A stretch of 64,000 bases of DNA from Eurosta solidaginis (taxonomy: Eukaryota; Arthropoda; Insecta; Diptera; Tephritidae): positions 302,300,998-302,364,997 of the forward strand of contig NC_090319.1 of NCBI RefSeq assembly GCF_040869045.1. Reading direction: 5' to 3'. Each line of letters begins with the position of its first letter. The stretch's first letter is position 1. Positions 29,499 to 40,758 of the stretch are shown here, piece after piece. Made by a program: the position numbers and the translations under genes. The notes beneath the pieces were generated by a model. The model worked only from the letters and a program-made list of their open reading frames with translations. It had not been told where the DNA came from and did not search any database.

Positions 29499-31583
29499 GT
29501 GGACGTACACAAGCGGGCGAAATGGGAAGAGCACCTAAGAGGTTGTAACCTCTCTACCGGTGTAGGTAAACTTTGGTCCACCGTAAAGTCCCTATCGAAT
29601 CCGACTAAGCACAAAGACAAAGTTTCCATCGCCTTTGGCGATAAGGTGCTGTCGGATGCGAAAAAATGCGCGAGCGCTTTCTGCCGACAATATATAATGC
29701 ATCCTACGGTCGACAAAGATAGACGGAGAGCCAATAGACACGCACATAAACACAAACTCAGCGCGTCACCAATTACCATCACCGCTAGAGAGGTTGAGGA
29801 CGCCATTGGTCGCGCTAAACCATCCAAAGCAGTGGGCCCAGACGACATAGCCATGCCGATGCTTAAAAACCTAGGGAAAGAGGGTTTCAAATATTTAGCG
29901 CATGTCTTCAACCTGTCTCTTTCCACCTTTGTCATACCCGAGAAATGGAAAATGGCAAAGGTGGTCCCGCTACTAAAGACTGGGAAACCAGCTAACGTAG
30001 GTGAGTCATATCGTCCGATATCTCTCCTATCGCCAGTGGCAAAGACGCTTGAAGCCATTTTGCTCCCTTATTTCCAAGCACATTTGCAGCTAGCCCCTCA
30101 TCAGCATGGCTTCAGAAAACTCCATAGCACTACCTCCGCGCTAAATGTCATTAGCACCCAGATAAATTGCGGGTTGAATCAATATCCCCACCATAGAACA
30201 GTACTCGTAGCGTTAGACCTATCAAAAGCTTTTGATACGGTCAACCATGGCTCGTTACTGCAAGACCTGGAAGGGTCCACCCTTCCCCCATGTCTTAAAA
30301 GGTGGACCGCAAATTATCTGGGTGGTGGGCATGCATCGGTGCAATTCAGAAACGAAACATCAAAACAAAGGAGAATTAAACAAGGGGTGCCACAGGGTGG
30401 TGTCCTATCCCCGCTTTTGTTTAATTTCTACATATCTAAGCTACCTTCACCACCGGAAGGAGTCACAATCGTTTCCTACGCCGATGACTGCACAATAATG
30501 GCCACAGGCCCAGGCCCAAAGATCGATGAGCTATGCAATAAAATAAACGGCTATCTCCCTGATCTCTCCAGTTTTTTCGCCTCGCGAAACCTGGCATTGT
30601 CACCGACTAAATCTTCCGCGACCTTATTTACAACATGGACGCCCCAAATGTCGACCATATTGAACATCCACGTCGATGGCACTACGCTACCGACTGTCCT
30701 ACACCCCAAAATCTTGGGTGTGACGTTTGATCAGGATCTACATTTTGGTGTGCACGCAACCGCAATTGTTCCAAGAATTCAGAGCCGTAATAAAATCCTC
30801 AAATCCCTTGCTGGCAGTACCTGGGGAAAAGATAAAGAAACGCTCTTGACCACATACAAAGCAATTAGCCAGCCGATTACGTGCTACGCGTCACCCATAT
30901 GGTCGCCAAGCCTAAAAACCACCCACTGGAAGAAACTACAGGCCTGCCAAAATACTGCTCTCAGAATCGCCACGGGCTGTCTTCTTATGTCCCCAGAACA
31001 CCATCTGCATAATGAGGCGAGAATACTCCCCATCAGGGAGAGAAATGAGATGCTGACCAAACAGTTTCTGTTGAATACCCAGAAACCTGGGCATCCCAAC
31101 AGACATCTGATTGACGAACCAGCACCGCCTAGGGGCCTAAGGAGCCATCTCCGTAAGCATTTTGAGGAAATACGGCACCTGAGAACCCAGCCGTATGAAG
31201 CGGAAAAACACAAGCAGGTCCTTGGTGAACTCCATAGACAGGCGTCGGACCTTTATGTCGGGAATTGCCCGGTGAATCCAGTACTTGAAGAAAAATATCC
31301 AGAACTCGCAGAAGAGGAACGCATACTCCCCAGGGAAACGCGTGTCACTCTTGCTCAACTTCGTTCTGGATACTGTAACAGGTTAAACTCTTACCTATCC
31401 AGAATCAACCCCGACATACAAAATGTATGCCCTGCTTGCAATGTGTCCCCACATGACACCAACCATCTCTTTAATTGTAATGTGGAACCAACGCCTCTAA
31501 CACCCCTTTCCTTATGGTCCACCCCTGTTGAAACGGCAAGTTTCCTTGGACTCCCGTTAGAGGATATTGATGACAATTTGTGA
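29499..31583 (+). CDS. LINE-B copy 1 reverse transcriptase with Cys/His tail
   Basis: Open for 694 residues from the first Met, and open further upstream in the same phase to about 29390. Motifs: AKPSKAVGPDDIAMPML near residue 104, GESYRPISLLSPVAKTLEAI near 167, LVALDLSKAFDTVNH near 235, QGVPQGGVLSPLLF near 293, catalytic SYADDCTIM near 327, and KILGVTFDQDLHFG near 403. The C-terminal CPACNVSPHDTNHLFNCN (near 644-661) is a CxxC...HxxxxxC finger common in LINE ORF2. No RNase H domain is present. It fits the jockey/LOA side of LINEs, but the clade is unsettled. RT itself has no lesions. Confidence 0.9.
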   Translation: MDVHKRAKWEEHLRGCNLSTGVGKLWSTVKSLSNPTKHKDKVSIAFGDKVLSDAKKCASAFCRQYIMHPTVDKDRRRANRHAHKHKLSASPITITAREVEDAIGRAKPSKAVGPDDIAMPMLKNLGKEGFKYLAHVFNLSLSTFVIPEKWKMAKVVPLLKTGKPANVGESYRPISLLSPVAKTLEAILLPYFQAHLQLAPHQHGFRKLHSTTSALNVISTQINCGLNQYPHHRTVLVALDLSKAFDTVNHGSLLQDLEGSTLPPCLKRWTANYLGGGHASVQFRNETSKQRRIKQGVPQGGVLSPLLFNFYISKLPSPPEGVTIVSYADDCTIMATGPGPKIDELCNKINGYLPDLSSFFASRNLALSPTKSSATLFTTWTPQMSTILNIHVDGTTLPTVLHPKILGVTFDQDLHFGVHATAIVPRIQSRNKILKSLAGSTWGKDKETLLTTYKAISQPITCYASPIWSPSLKTTHWKKLQACQNTALRIATGCLLMSPEHHLHNEARILPIRERNEMLTKQFLLNTQKPGHPNRHLIDEPAPPRGLRSHLRKHFEEIRHLRTQPYEAEKHKQVLGELHRQASDLYVGNCPVNPVLEEKYPELAEEERILPRETRVTLAQLRSGYCNRLNSYLSRINPDIQNVCPACNVSPHDTNHLFNCNVEPTPLTPLSLWSTPVETASFLGLPLEDIDDNL

Positions 31584-31649
31584 TCGGTCGCGGCTATTAG
31601 GTGGGGCGAGCATTGCTACAACAACAACAACAGCTTCAAGACTGTACAT

Positions 31650-33598
31650 TCATTACATTACATTTGATTAATTTAACCAGGCATGCTTATCCAACGAACC
31701 GACTTAATAACATTAAATCTAGGCTTTATAAGAGGTTCAAGAAATCTGGAGCATCTGCAGACCTCTCTAAATATCTAATAGCTCGTTCTAAATTTCACCG
31801 TCTTAATCAGCTTTGTTATAAAAATTACTTGAGTTGTTGTAAAGCCCAATTTTTTAGAAGTCCAAAAAAGTTTTACAGTTTCGTAAATTCAAAGCGGAAA
31901 ACTTCTGGGTATCCTTCCTCATTAACCTTTGGAGGTAAAAAAGCTTGCACTGATGACGACGTTGCTGAACTATTTTCTGAGTTCTTTAAGTCCACGTATA
32001 CATCCAGTGGTTTTCATTCCGGTCAATATCCCTATCACTTAGATAGCTCAAATTACATTAGGAATCCTGCTGTTGATGGTAATATTGTTCTTCAGAGTCT
32101 TCAATCTTTGAAGCCCACCTTTTCTCCGGGACCGGACGGTGTTCCTAGTTGCGTGCTTAGGTACTGCGCCGAAAACATGTATGAGCCTATTTTAAAATTA
32201 TTTGAGCTATCTCTGGGATCTGCGTCATTCCCGGCACTTTGGAAACAGTCTTTTATTATACCCCTGCATAAAAAAGGTAGTAGGTCAAAAGTTGAAAACT
32301 ACAGGGGTATTGCTAAACTTTCAGTCATTCCTAAAGTCTTTGAACAGATTGTCACCAGTCAACTGCAATATCAGTGTTCTAGTCTTTTATCTGCATACCA
32401 ACACGGTTTTATTCGTCAAAGGTCAACCACTACAAATTTGCTTGTATTCACCTCTATAGTTATGGAAGGATTTTTAGCGAACAAGCAAACGGATGTCATC
32501 TACACGGACTTCAGCACAGCATTTGATACCGTCAACCATGAGTTGCTTATTCATAAGCTTGATTTACTGGGCTTTCCGTTTCACCTATTAATGTGGCTGA
32601 AAAGCTATCTTTCTAACCGGACCCAAAAAGTCCTGTTCAAGTGCAATCTGTCGGAATCGTTCGGAGTTTCCTCCGGCGTACCCCAGGGAAGTCATCTAGG
32701 CCCTTTGCTCTTTGCCCTTTTCATTAATGACTTGCCACAGACAATATTATATTCCCATACTATAATGTATGCGGATGATGTAAAACTTTGCTACACTTAC
32801 TGTCCTACCGATTTGAGTTCCTTGGATATTCTTCAGGCCAACTTGGACTCGTTCCAATGTTGGTGCACAACAAATTTACTAGCTTTAAATTTCTCAAAAT
32901 GTAAGCATATGACATTTCACCGAGTGAAGCCAGCATTGAAATCTTATGTAATAGATGGTACGTCTTTGGAGCGTATATCTATTGCAAATGATCTAGGTGT
33001 CCTTTTTGATCCGAAATTGAATTTTAACATGCATATTTCATCTATAGCCAACAAAGCGTTGGGTTTACTTGGATTTGTTAAAAGATGGGCTAAAGAGTTC
33101 GATGATCCGTACCTCACTAAGGTTCTTTACACATCGCTGGTTCGTCCAATACTCGAGTATTGCTCATGCGTTTGGTCCCCTGTTTCTAAAAAGCATATAA
33201 AGCGTCTTGAGTCAGTTCAAAAGCAATTTTTGATATTTGCATTGCGCGGCCTTAATTGGGACTCAAATCTCCACCTTCCTCCATACAGAAGTAGACTTCT
33301 TCTTATTAACTTACCCACTCTGGAAAATCGGAGAATATTACTGGGGGTATTGTTCATCCATAAGCTCATTATTGGAGAAATTGATTCCGCGGACCTCCTC
33401 AGCCGCTTGTTTTTTGCGGTTCCCCCTAGAGTATCCAGACTCTACGTTCCTTTCTATTTACCCCTTTGTCGACGAAAATTTGCTAAAAATAATCCTCTTC
33501 TTATCTGGTGCGCGCACTAAAATGACTTGTATAGCTGCATCAGTCTTGAATGTACTTTTGCCACTATACGTAATGCAATACTTGCCTATCTAATTTAA
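31650..33598 (+). pseudogene. LINE-A2 reverse transcriptase with a late frameshift
   Basis: RT motifs in order: a PGPDGVPSCVLRYC block near 32130, KKGSRSKVENYRGIAKLSV near 32275, IYTDFSTAFDTVNHELLIHK near 32500, SSGVPQGSHLGPLLF near 32670, catalytic MYADDVKL near 32770 and NDLGVLFDPKL near 32990. The frame ends with TAA at about 33520, but the expected C-terminus (NDLYSCISLECTFATIRNAI) continues in another phase to a TAA at 33596-33598, which aligns with the end of LINE-A1. A one- or two-base indel near 33518 therefore truncates the protein. The frame is open upstream to 31601, but that part belongs to LINE-B. Confidence 0.88.
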
Positions 33599-33723
33599 GA
33601 GATACAAGCTAATTTAATTTGCCGGCATTTTATTCCTTCGATAAAAAAACAGGAACTATTTCGCTTAAGGATGGAGGAACATTTATCAACATGTATCATT
33701 AAGAAGGAACAAGACAGTACTGT

Positions 33724-34032
33724 GTTGATTGGAATCTGGTGCATTCCAACAACGTAAAAAACATGCTTTTTCATGAGTCACTGACCGGAATCGTATGCAT
33801 TCCGGCAGTATAATCTTATGGGTCAGGCATCGAGCTGATTGGAATCCGGTGCATTCCAACAACACAGGTCATGTTACTTTTATGCCTTTTGATGGCGTAT
33901 CCTCATTACACACTCTTAGCCCTGCCGGACTCCCATGACATGCTGATTGGAATCTTGTTGCATTCCAACAGGGAGATTGGAATCCACTGCATTCCGAAAT
34001 CATGCTGAGCGGAATCTGATGCATTCCGCCAG
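33724..34032 (+). repeat. Array of six similar hairpins in the LINE-A2 3' UTR
   Basis: Each unit has a stem NNGGAAT...ATTCCNN with a loop of about 7-8 bases ending GC, and a bulged A below it flanked by a CTG/CAG or GTTG/CAAC lower stem. Upper stems: 33729-33735/33743-33749, 33785-33791/33799-33805, 33839-33845/33853-33859, 33947-33953/33962-33968, 33977-33983/33991-33997 and 34009-34015/34023-34029. The outer two pairs change together: TT/AA in units 1, 3 and 4, CC/GG in unit 2, GC/GC in unit 6, and a wobble pair in unit 5. Function unknown; the pattern says that the fold matters. Confidence 0.85.
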
Positions 34033-34285
34033 TATAAGATTTCGGCATAAGATCTTATTTCTACTCAATTTCTTATTATTAATATATATTGAAATTAAAT
34101 AGTAATGTTCATTAATATTTCTTTGTTTGTAATATAACATTGTTGAAATCTCGATATATCTTAAATTTTATCTTTTGAGTTGCATATTTATATATCTTTT
34201 ATATTATGCAGTCGACCATAGTTTGTCGTCGACTTTAAATAATAAATAAATAAATAAATAAATATGCACTGTTAAAAAAAAAAAA

Positions 34286-34856
34286 ATAAATAAATATCAT
34301 TTCGTTACGATAATTAACGTTAATAAACGAAACAAAGTCATTTCGTTTCGTTTATTAACGATAAGAACGTCAAATTAACGAAATGATTTTGTTTCGTATT
34401 CTGCCCTATCAAAACGAAATCAAATCGTTTATGTTGATTATTAATTTCAAACTATGCTGGCAAATCTGATTGATGGCGGAGTCATTAAAGGTGAAAGCAT
34501 TAGCCAAGCTGATTGCAACTTTTATCATGAATTGTGACAGTGCGAACATTTCTCAGAGTATTTTTGAAATTACCACCAACGAATTACACAAACAAATTAC
34601 ATGGAGTTTGTGTGTGTAAGTCCGCTCGCTGTTACCACCATACTTCACCATGGCTATAGCATTGCCAGCACAATTCAAACATAAAGTACCACGTTTTTGT
34701 TAACGTTTTTAACGTTAACGAAAGCTTTTCGTTTCGGTAAAAAACGAGATACAATTTATCTTGATAATTTCTTTATCGATAATATTTCAAAGTGTTTCAA
34801 CGGAAACGGTGGAAATTTTTTAATAAACGATTAGCTTAACGTTAAGGTGCATCCCT
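34286..34856. mobile_element. Probable hAT-like MITE with internal inverted repeats
   Basis: AACGTTAA, TTTCGTTTCG and TTAACGA phrases occur in both orientations through the segment. The right end, read inward, is CAGGGATGCACCTTAACG, the form of a hAT-type terminal repeat (CAGGGxTG). The left end is blurred by the A-rich LINE tail, so the classification is tentative. No coding capacity. Confidence 0.45.
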
Positions 34857-36004
34857 GAATTTAACTTTAAATTTTTTATAATTATACATATATATATGTA
34901 TGTATGTGGTTTGTGTTATAGTTCGGACTATGGTTATAAATGAAAAATGTTATAAATGAAAAGTGAAAACGCTCTTTCATATACAAAGTTGTTATGCACG
35001 GGGTTTGGTTTCATTTTGTAAATTTGTTTATTTTTTCACAAGCTTTTGACCACAGGCGCAAACAGTAAACGCTATATCAAAAGTGACAACTCACGGCCTT
35101 GCCATCGAGAAAAAATGTATGCAATTTTATCTTAGAGTTGTATTTTCAAGCAAAGTGGTGGTTAAATAAGTTAAGTGATTTTTGTTGAAACTTTATTTTG
35201 AACCGAACCGAACCATTTTTTTGGGGTGGTTTTCGGTTCGGTTTTTGGAGTTAAGTAAAAAAAGGTTCGGTTCGTGGTTCAGTTCAAAGCCCCGAGTCGT
35301 TCGGTTCATGAACCGGTTAGGTTCGAACCGGTTTTCAGCCCTGGACTAAAGTTTTACTTTCCCCTTTGTTCGATAACATGAAATTTGGCTGCTCATCTCA
35401 GCTTAAGCGGCTGAAGTGGTAGGGTTAAACTCTAATCAACTTAAACTGAAGTTTAAACCTGCACTGAAAACCGGGCCTTAGTTTTAAAGGCAACAACGCG
35501 GTTCAGCAAATGGGCCCTGAATTTAAGGAAAAGGACTTCCTAAATTTTTTTAACTTTTTATTATAATATTAGCTGTGTTTTTTTACATCTATAGATGTTT
35601 ACGCTTAAACTTTATATGGACTGAAAAGCGTCAAACTTTAAATACACCTCTGAAATTTCTGCTCATAAAAATGTGTACTACTAAATTTTAATACGCATTA
35701 TACTCAGATGTAACTGAAATATGTGTCTATGTTTCATCTCTACACTAATTCTATGTATCACGTCTTAAAATGGTGCGTGTCCACTATTCATCACAACTGA
35801 TTCAGCCATATCTTATACATTATGGCCACCAGAGGTTTGTGTCTCCGATTTTAGGTACACCCTGTTCTGTAGCTAGTTATTTAACCACTGCCGCTAGATG
35901 TGTATCCTAAGCGAGGATAAGCATTTTTTTATGCGCAAACGTAAACGTATAGCGTGTAAAAAAACGGCTATTATAGCGAAAAATTTTATTCATAAACAAC
36001 ACTT
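34857..36004. other. Unassigned DNA with repeat ends
   Basis: Two repeat-like parts are visible: 35195-35345, rich in GGTTCGGTT/AACCGAACC and ending in CAGCCCTGG (inward CCAGGGCTGAAAACCGG, again hAT-like), and 35395-35482, the mirrored end of the unit at 26975. The rest is AT-rich without genes. Confidence 0.4.
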
Positions 36005-36901
36005 CGAAGTGGAAGGAGTAGGGTCTGCGGTATACTGTGCTGATCCGGAAATAAACAGATCCTACAGGCTTCCGGATTACTGTAATGTTTTCCAAACGTA
36101 AATAGTAGCCGTAACCAAAGCAGTAGAAACCCTAGAAGAAACTGGCCCAAGCTGCAATCGTGTTAACTTTTATATTGACAGTCAAGCAGCAATTAAGGCA
36201 ATAATTTCGCGTAGCACAGCATCTAAATGCGTGTTAGTGTAAGCAGTCCCTGGATAGAGTCGGGACATGGAGAAGCATACATCTATATTGGGTCCCAGGG
36301 CATATGGGAATAGATGGGAATGAAAAAGCGGATGAACTAGCTAAAAAGGGAGCATCCCTTGAAGCTTTCTCCGTAGACGTCCCAATTAGACTGGACGAAA
36401 TTAAGCGAAGGCGAGAGGTACATATGATCGACCAAGCAGGAAAGGCGTGGGTTCAAGCGCGGAGCTGTAAAGTGTCGAAGATTATGTACAGGTCTTACAA
36501 CCTTAGACTAACAAAGTTGCTTTTATCATTAAAAAGAGAGGACTGTAGACTCATGACGGGTATTCTGACTGGAAACTGCCTTCTGGATAGCAGATGTAGG
36601 AAGTGCGGGCTGGAGGAGAAAACGTTCGAGCACGTTCTGTGCTCTTGCCCTGCGCGCGTCAGGCTAAGACTTCAGCTATTAGGAGTGATACAGCTGTCAG
36701 ATCTAGAAGCAGCAAGTGGCTTAAATCCTAGGAAGCGTCTAGTATTTGCCAAGAGGGACGGAGTTATTTTATAACATAGGTCCTGGTTTTTGATAGGGGT
36801 TTTCAGTTTGGTCGTTAAACAAACTTCTGGTAACACTACGGACTTATTCAGTCTATGTGAGGTCCTCATGGACCGGCCAGTTCAACCTAACCTAACCTAA
36901 C
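36005..36901 (+). pseudogene. LINE-D copy 2: RNase H and 3' end
   Basis: Plus-strand remnant. It starts after RNase H motif one, shows SYRLPDYCNVFQT, a stop, then VNFYIDSQAAIKAI, another stop, a frame slip, and an open frame from 36304 to 36774 with GIDGNEKADELAKKGAS and the finger CRKCGLEEKTFEHVLCSC. The 3' end after the stop is short and finishes AACCTAACCTAACCTAAC at about 36881-36901. It is clearly decayed. Confidence 0.8.
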
Positions 36902-37787
36902 GCTTCGAAAATTCAAACACCTACCAAACAGCCGAATATACACATTGATTGAAAGCCAGATTAGACTTCCTTAACCCTAACGCCATAGTCGCAACCATAT
37001 CCATATCCATAACCATCTCAATGTGATCGATTAATGATGCCTTAACATAAAAATCGTAAAAATTTCATTAAAATGAAGAAAACACAAAAAATTACAAACA
37101 TATTCCACAAAAAATGAGTCCTTCAGTCATAACGTATCCAAAACGATGAAGAAAATCTACAAAAAGTTATTAAATTCACCAACTCAAATATTTTTAGGTT
37201 ATGGATGTGGCGCACAAATCACACATAGAAGATTGCGCATTCACCAGTTCAAAATTACTTCGTTCTAGGCATATACGTCACGCTTGACTTGACACTAATG
37301 GATAATACGTAAATATGTGTGCAGCCATAATTTTGTATGTAAATATGGTTTAACAAAAACCTATTTTCCAACGTCCTTACAACTTTGTCGAATATATGTA
37401 GGCATACAGTTGTCGTGAAAACAAGTTTTATAAAAACGGCTGCATATTCACATAATTGCATTCATACACACATATGTACCTAAATACACATTGGTTGCTA
37501 AAATCAAAACAAACGAATGTCCAATTACAATGTCCTAAACAGCTCTTTGTATATACACAGAAAACTACATACTCGACGTCACTATACAAAATCACGAACG
37601 CACACTACATACATACATGAGTATTCGATATGTTCGATTTTCTCTGTACGAACAAGGCAAGCAAGAAATGAAAATTACAGGCCAGCCTTTGCGGACAGAA
37701 TAGCAAAACGTATAGTTTTCTAATCTGGATTCTCTAGAGGAACACCTACATATTTCAGCGCCTTGTTGCAACTCTACAGTGCGCCCT
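36902..37787. other. Unassigned DNA up to the LINE-B copy 2 target site
   Basis: A diverged half of palindromic MITE 1 is recognisable at about 36970-37050 (CATCTCAATGTGATCGATTA, AATGATGCCTTA). The rest is AT-rich without genes. The last 13 bases (37775-37787, TACAGTGCGCCCT) are the left copy of the target duplication of the next LINE. Confidence 0.5.
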
Positions 37788-37838
37788 GTTGTTGTTGTTG
37801 TTGTAGCAATGCTCGCCCCACATAATAGCCGCGACCGA

Positions 37839-39928
37839 TCACAAATTGTCATCAATATCCTCTAACGGGAGTCCAAGGAAACTTGCCGTTTCAACAGGGG
37901 TGGACCATAAGGAAAGGGGTGTTAGAGGCGTTGGTTCCACATTACAATTAAAGAGATGGTTGGTGTCATGTGGGGACACATTGCAAGCAGGGCATACATT
38001 TTGTATGTCGGGGTTGATTCTGGATAGGTAAGAGTTTAACCTGTTACAGTATCCAGAACGAAGTTGAGCAAGAGTGACACGCGTTTCCCTGGGGAGTATG
38101 CGTTCCTCTTCTGCGAGTTCTGGATATTTTTCTTCAAGTACTGGATTCACCGGGCAATTCCCGACATAAAGGTCCGACGCCTGTCTATGGAGTTCACCAA
38201 GGACCAGCTTGTGTTTTTCCGCTTCATACGGCTGGGTTCTCAGGTGCCGTATTTCCTCAAAATGTTTACGGAGATGACTCCTTAGGCCCCTAGGCGGTGC
38301 TGGTTCGTCAATCAGATGTCTGTTGGGATGCCCAGGTTTCTGGGTATTCAACAGAAACTGTTTGGTCAGCATCTCATTTCTCTCCCTGATGGGGAGTATT
38401 CTCGCCTCATTATGCAGATGGTGTTCTGGGGACATAAGAAGACAGCCCGTGGCGATTCTGAGAGCAGTATTTTGGCAGGCCTGTAGTTTCTTCCAGTGGG
38501 TGGTTTTTAGGCTTGGCGACCATATGGGTGACGCGTAGCACGTAATCGGCTGGCTAATTGCTTTGTATGTGGTCAAGAGCGTTCCTTTATCTTTTCCCCA
38601 GGTACTGCCAGCAAGGGATTTGAGGATTTTATTACGGCTCTGAATTCTTGGAACAATTGCGGTTGCGTGCGCACCAAAATGTAGATCCTGATCAAACGTC
38701 ACACCCAAGATTTTGGGGTGTAGGACAGTCGGTAGCGTAGTGCCATCGACGTGAATGTTCAATATGGTCGACATTTAGGGCGTCCATGTTGTAAATAAGG
38801 TCGCGAAAGATTTAGTCGGTGACAATGCCAGGTTTCGCGAGGCGAAAAAACTGGAGAGATCAGGGAGATAGCCGTTTATTTTATTGCATAGCTCATCGAT
38901 CTTTGGGCCTGGGCCTGTGGCCATATTGTGCAGTCATCGGCGTAGGAAACGATTGTGACTCCTTCCGGTGGTGAAGGTAGCTTAGATATGTAGAAATTAA
39001 ACAAAAGCGGGGATAGGACACCACCCTGTGGCACCCCTTGTTTAATTCTCCTTTGTTTTGATGTTTCGTTTCTGAATTGCACCGATGCCTGCCGACCACC
39101 CAGATAATTTGCGGTCCACTTTTTAAGACATGGGGGAAGGTTAGACCCTTCCAGGTCTTGCAGTAACGAGCCATGGTTGACCGTATCAAAAGCTTTTGAT
39201 AGGTCTAACGCTACGAGTACTGTTCTATGGTGGGGATATTGATTCAAACCGCAATTTATCTGGGTGCTAATGACATTTAGCGCGGAGGTAGTGCTATGGA
39301 GTTTTCTGAAGCCATGCTGATGAGGGGCTAGCTGCAAATGTGCTTGGAAATAAGGGAGCAAAATGGCTTCAAGCGTCTTTGCCACTGGCGATAGGAGAGA
39401 TATCGGACGATATGACTCACCTACGTTAGCTGGTTTCCCAGGCTTTAGTAGCGGGACCACCTTGGCCATTTTCCATTTCTCGGGTATGACAAAGGTGGAA
39501 AGAGACAGGTTGAAGACATGCGCTAAATATTTGAAACCCTCTTTCCCTAGGTTTTTAAGCATCGGCATGGCTATGCCGTCTGGGCCCACTGCTTTGGATG
39601 GTTTAGCGTGACCAATGGCGTCCTCAACCTCTCTAGCGGTGATGGTAATTGGTGACGCACTGATTTTGTGTTTATGTGCGTGTCTATTGGCTCTCCGTCT
39701 ATCTTTGTCGACCGTAGGATGCATTATATATTGTCGGCAGAAAGCGCTCGCGCATTTTTTCGCATCCGACAGCACCTTATCGCCAAAGGCGATGGAAACT
39801 TTGTCTTTGTGCTTAGTCGGATTCGATAGGGACTTTACGGTGGACCAAAGTTTACCTACACCGGTAGAGAGGTTACAACCTCTTAGGTGCTCTTTCCATT
39901 TCGCCCGCTTGTGTTCGTCCACAAGCAA
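37839..39928 (-). pseudogene. LINE-B copy 2 reverse transcriptase with two lesions
   Basis: RT motifs as in copy 1 (LVALDLSKAFDTVNH, QGVPQGGVLSPLLF, SYADDCTI). Immediately after the catalytic YADD a single-base deletion near 38927 shifts the frame (TIMATGPG becomes TIWPQAQAQ). Further on, CAA in PQMSTI has become TAA at about 38775. The C-terminal half is open from 38774 to 37839 and keeps the CPACN...HLFNCN finger. Confidence 0.88.
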
Positions 39929-40002
39929 TCTGATGCGTTGGTTTATATCCCTTATTTGGGGGTCGCCTGGGTCAAGCTGTCTTATAAGGTCGCGTTCTCT
40001 CG

Positions 40003-40758
40003 CTAAGCTCGCGGCCTCCGCCGGGAGTGGGGCCGGATTTCGGGAATTCTCCCGGCGGGAATGAAATGTGCCGAGGCGGATTCAATGACCTTACGGAAGG
40101 CACGCTCCCCTTGGCAGGCATCAGTCGGGATAGGGAGGGCAGCAAATCTGCTGTCTGTTGCAGATTTATATTCTTCCCACTTTCCTTTTTTGAAGTTTAT
40201 GAAAGTGCGTTTTTCGGTGATGATCAAGTCGGCGGTACGCTCGAACGAAATAAGTATGGGCAGGTGGTCGGATGCAAATGTTACCATCGGCTGCCAGTTG
40301 ACGCAGTTTACGAGTTCTGCGCTCACGATTGAGATATCTGGCGAGCTATGACAGCTTCCTACCATACGTGTGGGGGCGTCTCCGTTTATTGTGCAGAACG
40401 TCGTTTCGTCTATTTGATCCGCCAACATCTCACCCCTACTGTCCGCTCGCAAGTTTGAATGCCATAGGTCGTGATGGGCATTGAAATCGCCTAAGATAAT
40501 GCGATTGTTGCCAGTGAGTAAGGCCTCGATATTAGGGCGGTATCCACTGGGGCAACAGGTGACAGGAGGGATGTAGATGTTGATGATTTCTAGATTTGCA
40601 TCGCCTGACCGGACTGATAGGCCTTGACGTTCTAAGACATTGTCACTGCGGTCGATGCCAGGATCAAATATATGATATTGCACAGAGTGGTGTATAATAA
40701 ACGCGAGGCCGCCTCCATTTCCGCTCTCGCGGTCTTTCCTGTGGACATTATAACCAGA
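40003..40758 (-). pseudogene. LINE-B copy 2 endonuclease fragment
   Basis: Lacks the first catalytic block by truncation. It carries INIYIPP, IILGDFNAHHDLWHS, the SPDISIVS block and SDHLPILIS without stop codons, including a Gln codon where copy 1 has TAA. The frame ends SRRRPRA at 40003, the same place and phase break as copy 1. Confidence 0.85.

Larger units (their letters stand above)
27578..31631 (+). mobile_element. LINE-B copy 1, near complete non-LTR retrotransposon
   Basis: Bounded by a perfect 10-base duplication AGCTTCAAGA (27568-27577 and 31632-31641). Order: N-terminal region with a 2A-like motif and PHD-like finger, APE-type endonuclease, reverse transcriptase, Cys/His tail, short 3' UTR and a (CAA)n tail at about 31617-31631. 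Two further copies (37788-40773 and 45509-46282, minus) and a bare 3' end (44050-44104) are in the window. The copy is broken by two nonsense codons in the endonuclease and shares an endonuclease/RT phase break with copy 2. Confidence 0.9.
31642..34265 (+). mobile_element. LINE-A2, CR1-like LINE, 5' truncated
   Basis: Begins right after the LINE-B target duplication, lacks the endonuclease, and runs through RT, a long 3' UTR with six hairpins (33724-34032) and an AATA-type tail at about 34238-34265. A small terminal hairpin AGTCGAC (34210-34216)/GTCGACT (34228-34234) stands just before the tail, as in LINE-A1. Its RT is related to LINE-A1 but a distinct family. Confidence 0.85.

Noticed and set aside
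29357..30058. A 233-residue minus-strand frame opposite LINE-B
   Set aside because: Antisense shadow of RT, repeated in the other LINE-B copy (39363-40064) simply because the sequences are homologous.
36880..36901. CCTAA repeats as a telomeric tract
   Set aside because: Only three or four units at the end of a LINE; Diptera lack TTAGG telomeres, and the position within euchromatic repeats does not fit a chromosome end.
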